Assembly (NCBI GenBank): GCA_022497145.1
Contig: MU385856.1
Span: 744,001-808,000, forward strand
Reading direction: 5' to 3'
Length of the DNA stretch: 64,000 nucleotides
DNA from: Rostrohypoxylon terebratum
Lineage: Eukaryota > Ascomycota > Sordariomycetes > Xylariales > Hypoxylaceae
Below are positions 58,385 to 64,000 of this stretch, in pieces. Under the pieces are notes generated by a model that was not told the DNA's origin, did not search any database, and was given only the letters and a program-made list of their open reading frames with translations. Each line of letters starts with the position of its first letter. Position 1 is the first letter of the stretch. Both the position numbers and the translations under genes were made by a program.

Positions 58385-60942
58385 TTAATCAGTCAGGGGC
58401 ACAATTACTAAAAAGGCAGAGAAAAACCAGCTCAGCGTCATCAAGATCGGGTGGAACCACCTCTCTCTCATATTCAGCATCCACATATTCCACACGACGT
58501 AAACCATCCAACCCCTGGATAAGTGACGCGAGAGGCAATCCGTGGCACTGTGCGCTATCATAGCAAGACCGACGAAGGCCGCAGTGAATAGCGCGACTTC
58601 GAAACGCCGTCCCTAGGGACCATCCCAAAGATCGAGCGTATGTTTTGCGGTTGCGTTGCCGGCGAGCCAAACATGGTACTGCAACACAAATGTCTCGAGC
58701 GATATCTGGCCCAGCCCGGCGGGCAGCCGTAAGTATACATCTTTCACCACCTGGAGCTCGCGCCGAAGGGCTAGAAAAGGCACGATCGGTACCCAGGATA
58801 TGAACGGATGAACCTTGTTGTAGGTCACCTTGTCGGAGTAATTGAATTGGGTGAAAAAGACGAAAATACCAAGGCTCGCTAAACAGCTCATGATGTAAAG
58901 CCTTTGGTGTGATGGATCTCTAACGACTGATTGGAGGATACCCTGTGCTTTGCGGACGGCGATGTCGTGGAAACATACTGCCATAGCTGTCCCGATGAAG
59001 ACAACGTACCGATCTAGCTGGAGCCTGAAGCGCATCTCCCTGACATTCCAATTTATATTGAAATAGGTATGCGAGAACTTAGCAACCGCTTCGAGAATAC
59101 CGTGTTTCGATATAAATATAGTGGTTATCATAGCTGCAGCTATCACTTTCGCGAGCACCATATTGACATCGTTGTTGTGTTCCCGGAAGATGCGGAGCGT
59201 CCCGTATACAAATAGAAACCAGAATGAGATGAGGGGGGCGAAGTAATATAAGCTGTAATCGGTCTTCATGAAATACGACAAGACAGCGCTCAGAAAGTTT
59301 AAGCGAAACAGGACAGTTAAGACACGCCCAAAAGAGAAGTCGTTGGTCCTCAAAAAGTACATAGTATGGCTATACGCAGTAAGGAAGAAGTATAAGGATA
59401 TGGATAATTGAATGATCTTGTATATCCACAGCGTGTGAGATACGTGGTGGTAATGGTAGAGTAGAATGAAACCTTGCACAAGGCCTTTGATTTCATTGGA
59501 GTGTTTCCTCGATACCATTCCTAGGTCTTCGTCGTCATCGTCATCGTCATCGTTTGGATTTCGTTCTTGTCTGGGTCTTGCTACTGGAGCCTGCAAATGA
59601 GGTATTGGCTTGAAAATCTTTTTCGCTGAGAAAACGCTAACCACTAGCCATATAATGCACATGATGATGAACTCGATAGGCTGATAATGACGTTCCAGTT
59701 TGCCGAGGAATGTGGTCCTATCGTAAAAAAAAGTGAGAGAGACGACGATGACGATTGTTCTGACTGCGTTGAAGATCCCATGCTTAATTAGGTTGACGCC
59801 TAGCATGAACTCGAAGCCGGCCGAAACAATCGAAACAGATGTGGCCTTTCTGAATGCCCATATAAACCTATTGTTCGCATGGTCAGGGACACAGCAGGTG
59901 CCTTTGAAGGAGCTGCTGCGGCGACTGATGGTGTTGCAATGAGCATTGATGGCAATATCAAGCTTGTGTGCTGCTACGCTGTCTGAAACGTGTAAACCGT
60001 CCACGGAGGAGTCGTTTCCTGATCCGACCGACAATTTATTGTATACCCAAGGGATGTGCGATGACTGGTCTTGTGAGAGCTGCGAAAGGTAGTCGTTCAT
60101 TTCCCCGATCCGTATTGCTGTGATGATCCGACGACGGCTAGGGGATAGCTGTTCGTATTCTGGAATTTGAACGGGAGCTAGCAAAATATGGTTTGCAATG
60201 TCACCGGCATCGAAATTCAACATCCAAGGCATGTTTTCATCGAACCTGTCTGAGATATATGGCGTAATGTGGTCAATTCTGCGTTTGAATATATCTAGAA
60301 AGTCATCCCGGCCGTATCGAGCAGCCCACAGCCCTGGTGCGCCTAAGAGGATCAGTGCGGGGGATGCATCCTCTTCTTTCCTGGTGGTGAACTCTTTGGG
60401 GGGCATTGGCAAAGAATGGAAATTGCTCAAGACTTTTTCTAGTTTGCTGGAATTCAGCCAGGGATCCCAGATGAAGTCGAATTTCACACCCCCGGCCTCG
60501 AAAGATAGATCTCTGTGTTGCCGCCCCGTGTTAGATGAATTACCGTTTGCAATCTTCACTCGTTCAGGTTTGAATCTTTGTACGGCAGCCCTGAAGACTT
60601 GGCGGATGGTAGAGTCTCCTACGAAAACAACATTTCGGTCGGCCAAGCAAGCACGCACGCTTGAGTATTCCACCATTCGACAGTTCTTGGGTTCCCATTT
60701 CTTCGAACCGTCTGGGGCGACAGGTGACCACGCTCCGTCGTTCAAGAGGGCCTGACACCGGTAGGGGTCGAATTGACCTATTCAGTTATTAGTACGAACA
60801 CAGCCCTGGGCTAGAGAGTACCTAGTATCGGGACCTCGTTTGGGCGTATCGTACCAACTGTGTGCTGATGATGGTGTTGAAGCAAGACGACTCCAAGCAA
60901 CAGAATGGCTACAACAAGCGTACCCCAAAGTTGCCCTATCAT
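58385..60942 (-). CDS. Cas1/CAP64-type O-acetyltransferase, with in-frame TAG before the C-terminus
   Basis: Exons 60942-60822 and 60777-58385. Cas1-type proteins O-acetylate polysaccharide or glycan in the Golgi. In order: a single N-terminal helix (LVVAILLLGVVLL), an SGNH/PC-esterase domain with VVFVGDSTIRQVF and the downstream VDGLH (catalytic Asp/His pair), an acidic loop (DDDDDDDE, nt about 59535-59560), then the 10-helix acyltransferase region ending QYHVWLAG. Codon 762 is TAG (58613-58615), giving 761 residues. The same frame stays open for 75 more codons to TAA at 58385-58387 and encodes clear family-like membrane helices (VALFTAAFVGLAMIAHSATD, WFFSAFLVIVPL), so the natural gene end is at 58385. 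No convincing intron removes the TAG. Either a recent nonsense mutation, stop readthrough or a sequence error. Confidence 0.85.
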
Positions 60943-62288
60943 GGCGGACTCAAAGTCGCCCCAACTCGAGACGTCGATACTTGTATTGGGATAATGAATG
61001 GGACTAATGGAAAATGTGAGGTTTGGGGTTTCGTACTTGCATGAGAACGCGAAGAGGCTTTAAGAGGCTTTAAAAATTTCCATTACCTACATGTTCGCTA
61101 TTTGGGCAGTTGCAACCCAAGACAAGTCGTCCCTACCTACATAGTAAACTCTTAAACCGTTACCCCGTCACGTATACTACAGGAAGGTAAGACTGGTAAG
61201 TCGAGGGCACATCCATGATGCTGAACGATCGCGTGGGGAAATAGAGGTGTGGAGTAACTCAATCACCGTTCTTCAAGGCTCCATACAAAAATGAGGCTAT
61301 TCGAGGAATATAATGTCATAACCCGAAATTCAGAGGTGAGATTGATAGTTGAACACCGCATAGGCAGTTGTTCAGAGCACATTATTTCCCTCACAGAATT
61401 CACATTTAGAAACTCGGGGGCTGTACTATGTAATAGCTGATGGAGGGTTTGTGCAACCGGACCGGAGGTCAGGGGGTGGCTAATCTCGAAACAGATTGTG
61501 GCTAGCTACATGCGCCACATACGACAAGCTGCATAGACCCATTTTTCAAGCAGATTTCTTTCTCATCTGGCACTTTCCGAATTTCTCAACTCAATTCCCT
61601 CCAACGAAGATCGCAAGCAAGCAAGCAAGCAAAGTCGCGTCGACCGAGATGCGTTCGACTACAACACTGGAGCAATCAAGACAACTAGGGTTTACTTCTC
61701 TTTTGATATGCACAATCGTCTAGCTGAAAACCTCTACCTATGCAGTATATAAACATGCTCCTAAAGAAGGGATAGAAGGTAAGATAGCACCCAGCAAGAC
61801 CATTGCGCGCTGGAAAGTTGCCAGCATACGAAAGCGTGTACGTGATTCCGTCTTTTGCCATGCTCGGTCAGGCCCGTTATTCCACGTCTGATCTTGAGCC
61901 GGATACCTCGCTCGAGCGTATGAGACAAGAACGAACTCTACAATGATTTTTGAGTACGGGACTTCCTGGCGATAAGCATCGAGGCTCTCGTAATTCATCT
62001 TTGTAACATTCTACAGCGGGTGATGTTTCAATTATACCCTTTCACATTACTTCACATATTATCTTATCGATGTACGATTCATATTGAAATTCTTGTTTCC
62101 GAAGTTGTATATTGGTGAGCTGTCTGATGTTCGGTCGAATTCATGGAGGTCTCAAAGTCATTCTACAGCGCAAAGCCCCTTTCATTAATACTCCATAACA
62201 AATGCAATCTAACATGTTCTTCGCCGTAACCCAATCATTGTGTTTCGTAATACAGACACTAATCACACATGATCTAAATCATCATCCT
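60943..62288. other. Intergenic DNA, no supportable gene
   Basis: Promoter side of the Cas1-type gene and 3' side of carboxypeptidase Y. A CAAG(CAAG)n run (about 61615-61630) is the only clear repeat. Short frames (61496-61723, 61738-61998) have no motifs. Confidence 0.55.
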
Positions 62289-63958
62289 TCAAGCATACCA
62301 TTCACCTCTTAGCCATCTGTTGAAGAGGTTCAAGGAACCCTCGGGTTGGTTGAACGGAACCATGTGGCCTGCCTGGTAGATGCGAGCAAACGTGAAGTTG
62401 CCGCTGCTCTTGACCTCGCCGTACTTGTCAGAGCCAGTCGAGAGATCCTTCATGCTGGCAGAGTTAAAGCCCTTCTTGCCAGGCCACTCAAGAGCCTCCG
62501 ACCAGGCCTTGTTGCCAAGCCAGTTGCAGATGTAGTCAGCATCACCAGCATAGATAAGAACTGGGATCTGCTTGATGATGTCAGGAACGAGGCGGTGGAA
62601 TGGCTTGGACCAATCACCCTGGAACAAGAAGTTCCTGTTGATATCGGTATTGCAGCTCTCGTAGTTTTGCACCTCAGCACCGACAGCCTTAATGACCTTG
62701 TCCTGGTTTAGGTATGAGCTGATCCAGGCAGTCTCGGTGTAGCATAGGTTCGCCTGGTCCTTGCACTTCTCACGAATATCGTAGACGTTGTATCCGGTGC
62801 GCTGGAAGGGGCCGATCATAGCATTGTTGCAGTAGATAGCGCTGGGTACGCAAGACCAGACGCTCTCAGATTCGTAGCAGCTAGAGATAAGAGACTGGCA
62901 ACGAGGAAGAGAGTTGTCCATCGACTGGCACTCACTCTCATCAAGTACAGCCTTGTAGCCACCCTCACCGCAGGCCATGGGGCGGTACTGGGCATATTGG
63001 GTGTAAGGGTCTGTCAAGCCGTTGCCGATGGCGATGCTCTGTAGGTTGATGTTACGGTTCTTATGCGACAGAATCTCAGAGGCGAAGACGGGGATGTAGT
63101 GGCCCGCGTACGATTCTCCAGCGATGTGGAACGGTTGCTCGCTGTACTGGGGGAAGTTGTGGAAGAAGAGGGTCAAGAGGGCGTAAATGTCCTTGCTTGC
63201 GGCAACAGTGTTGTAGACAGGGTTGCTACTGTAGGAGTAGCCGGTGTTGACGGGTTGGTCGATGAAGATGACGGATGCGTTGCTGTTCCACGAGTACTCG
63301 TTGTACTTGAGCGAACCATCCTTGTTCACGCTGGAAGGTCCAAGTTCCATGAAGAGGCCCATCATGGAGGAGCATCCCGGGCCACCGTTCAACCATAGTA
63401 CCACGGGGTCATTCTTTGGGTCGTTTCGGGATTCGAAGAACCCTGCGGAAGGAGGATTAGTTAATGACATTAACATTATGAGAGCTCCAATTTGGATCAC
63501 TTACAATAGAATAGATGTTTGTCATTGGCTTCATCATCAAGGTATCCGCTGAACTGCTTCACCTTGTCTACGCCGAGTTCGGAGGGGTCGACGTTCTTTG
63601 CTCGGAGGTTGTAGGCCTCAAGGGAGCCATCTACCTTTCGGTGCTTAACGCCGTCCGTCTCGACCCACATGCTCTGGACATCAGCGCCCTTAACGATATG
63701 ATCCCATTCCTTATCGGGGCGGCGAGAGTGCGCTTTGGGGTAGGAGATGAGGTTAGAGGCCTTTTCGTAGAAGCCGGGGACCAAGAGGCTCATTTCATCC
63801 CAGAGTCCCTTGGCATGCGCTGGCATCTCCCCAAAGGCGCTGCCGATGTGGTCAAATGGCTTCTTGACGGCATCGCTGATACCGCCGAGGACCTTCTGTT
63901 CTTGCGCAAAGGCAGCCGAGCTGACGCCTAGCAGCAGGGCGGAGCTAGCTACTCTCAT
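62289..63958 (-). CDS. CPYA: Carboxypeptidase Y precursor (vacuolar serine carboxypeptidase, S10)
   Basis: Two exons (63958-63505, 63442-62289), 535 residues. Vacuolar exopeptidase that removes C-terminal residues. Signal peptide about residues 1-18 (MRVASSALLLGVSSAAFA), then a propeptide of about 100 residues; the mature enzyme starts around SLEAYNLR. Catalytic triad: Ser262 in GESYAGHY, Asp in GDADYICNW (Asp452/454) and His511 in QAGHMVPFN. The substrate-binding WLNGGPGCSS is at 168-177, just after the intron join (FYW-FFES). Several Cys pairs fit the family's disulphides. The ATG at 63958 was chosen because it gives a clean signal peptide; the frame extends five codons upstream only from a TTG. 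Confidence 0.95.
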
Positions 63959-64000
63959 GATGGTAGCAAGCAAGTATCGACAAACTACCAGAATTGACGA

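Overview
This is nuclear DNA of a filamentous ascomycete (Pezizomycotina). Evidence: genes are split by short introns of about 44-126 nt with GT..AG ends and ACTAAC-like branch sites; start codons often sit in CACAATGG-type context; leaders are pyrimidine-rich; and the protein families are typical of the group (two Zn2Cys6 regulators, carboxypeptidase Y, CBR1, a Cas1-type acyltransferase, a caspase-like protein). A Sordariomycete is the best guess, possibly Xylariales, but that placement is inference. I rebuilt exon structures by hand from frame continuity, splice signals and protein families.

Layout. 1-946: 3' part of NADH-cytochrome b5 reductase. 3936-5747: acidic, disordered protein of unknown function. 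7744-11013: large protein joining a caspase-like domain, a homeodomain-like segment and a degenerate rhodanese domain. 11014-27991: about 17 kb with no supportable gene but many short tandem repeats and palindromes; it ends at a TALE/KN homeobox gene (27992-29363). 29364-33995: gene-free, with one clear MITE. 33996-39866: two Zn2Cys6 regulators arranged tail to tail. 40364-48872: dense housekeeping segment (PEBP-family protein, EBP-type sterol isomerase, Cwc15, Rrp45, Arl3/ARFRP1, a multi-pass membrane protein), mostly in divergent pairs with short shared promoters.

48873-57950 is the accessory stretch. It holds a broken gene, a very pyrimidine-rich leader before a 73-residue protein, fragments of an RBR-type and an F-box-type ubiquitin-ligase gene, and a 3 kb block packed with perfect inverted repeats, diverged direct repeats and a four-copy tandem array around CCCTAGGG. 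This block is the best candidate for an undescribed element. After it come a Cas1/CAP64-type acyltransferase gene with an in-frame TAG before its conserved C-terminal helices, and carboxypeptidase Y at the right edge.

There is no operon logic. Links are local: Cwc15/Rrp45/Arl3 form an RNA-processing and Golgi-trafficking block with compact promoters, while both DNA-binding-regulator regions lie in much longer non-coding DNA. No tRNA, rRNA, CRISPR array or intact autonomous transposon was recognised.
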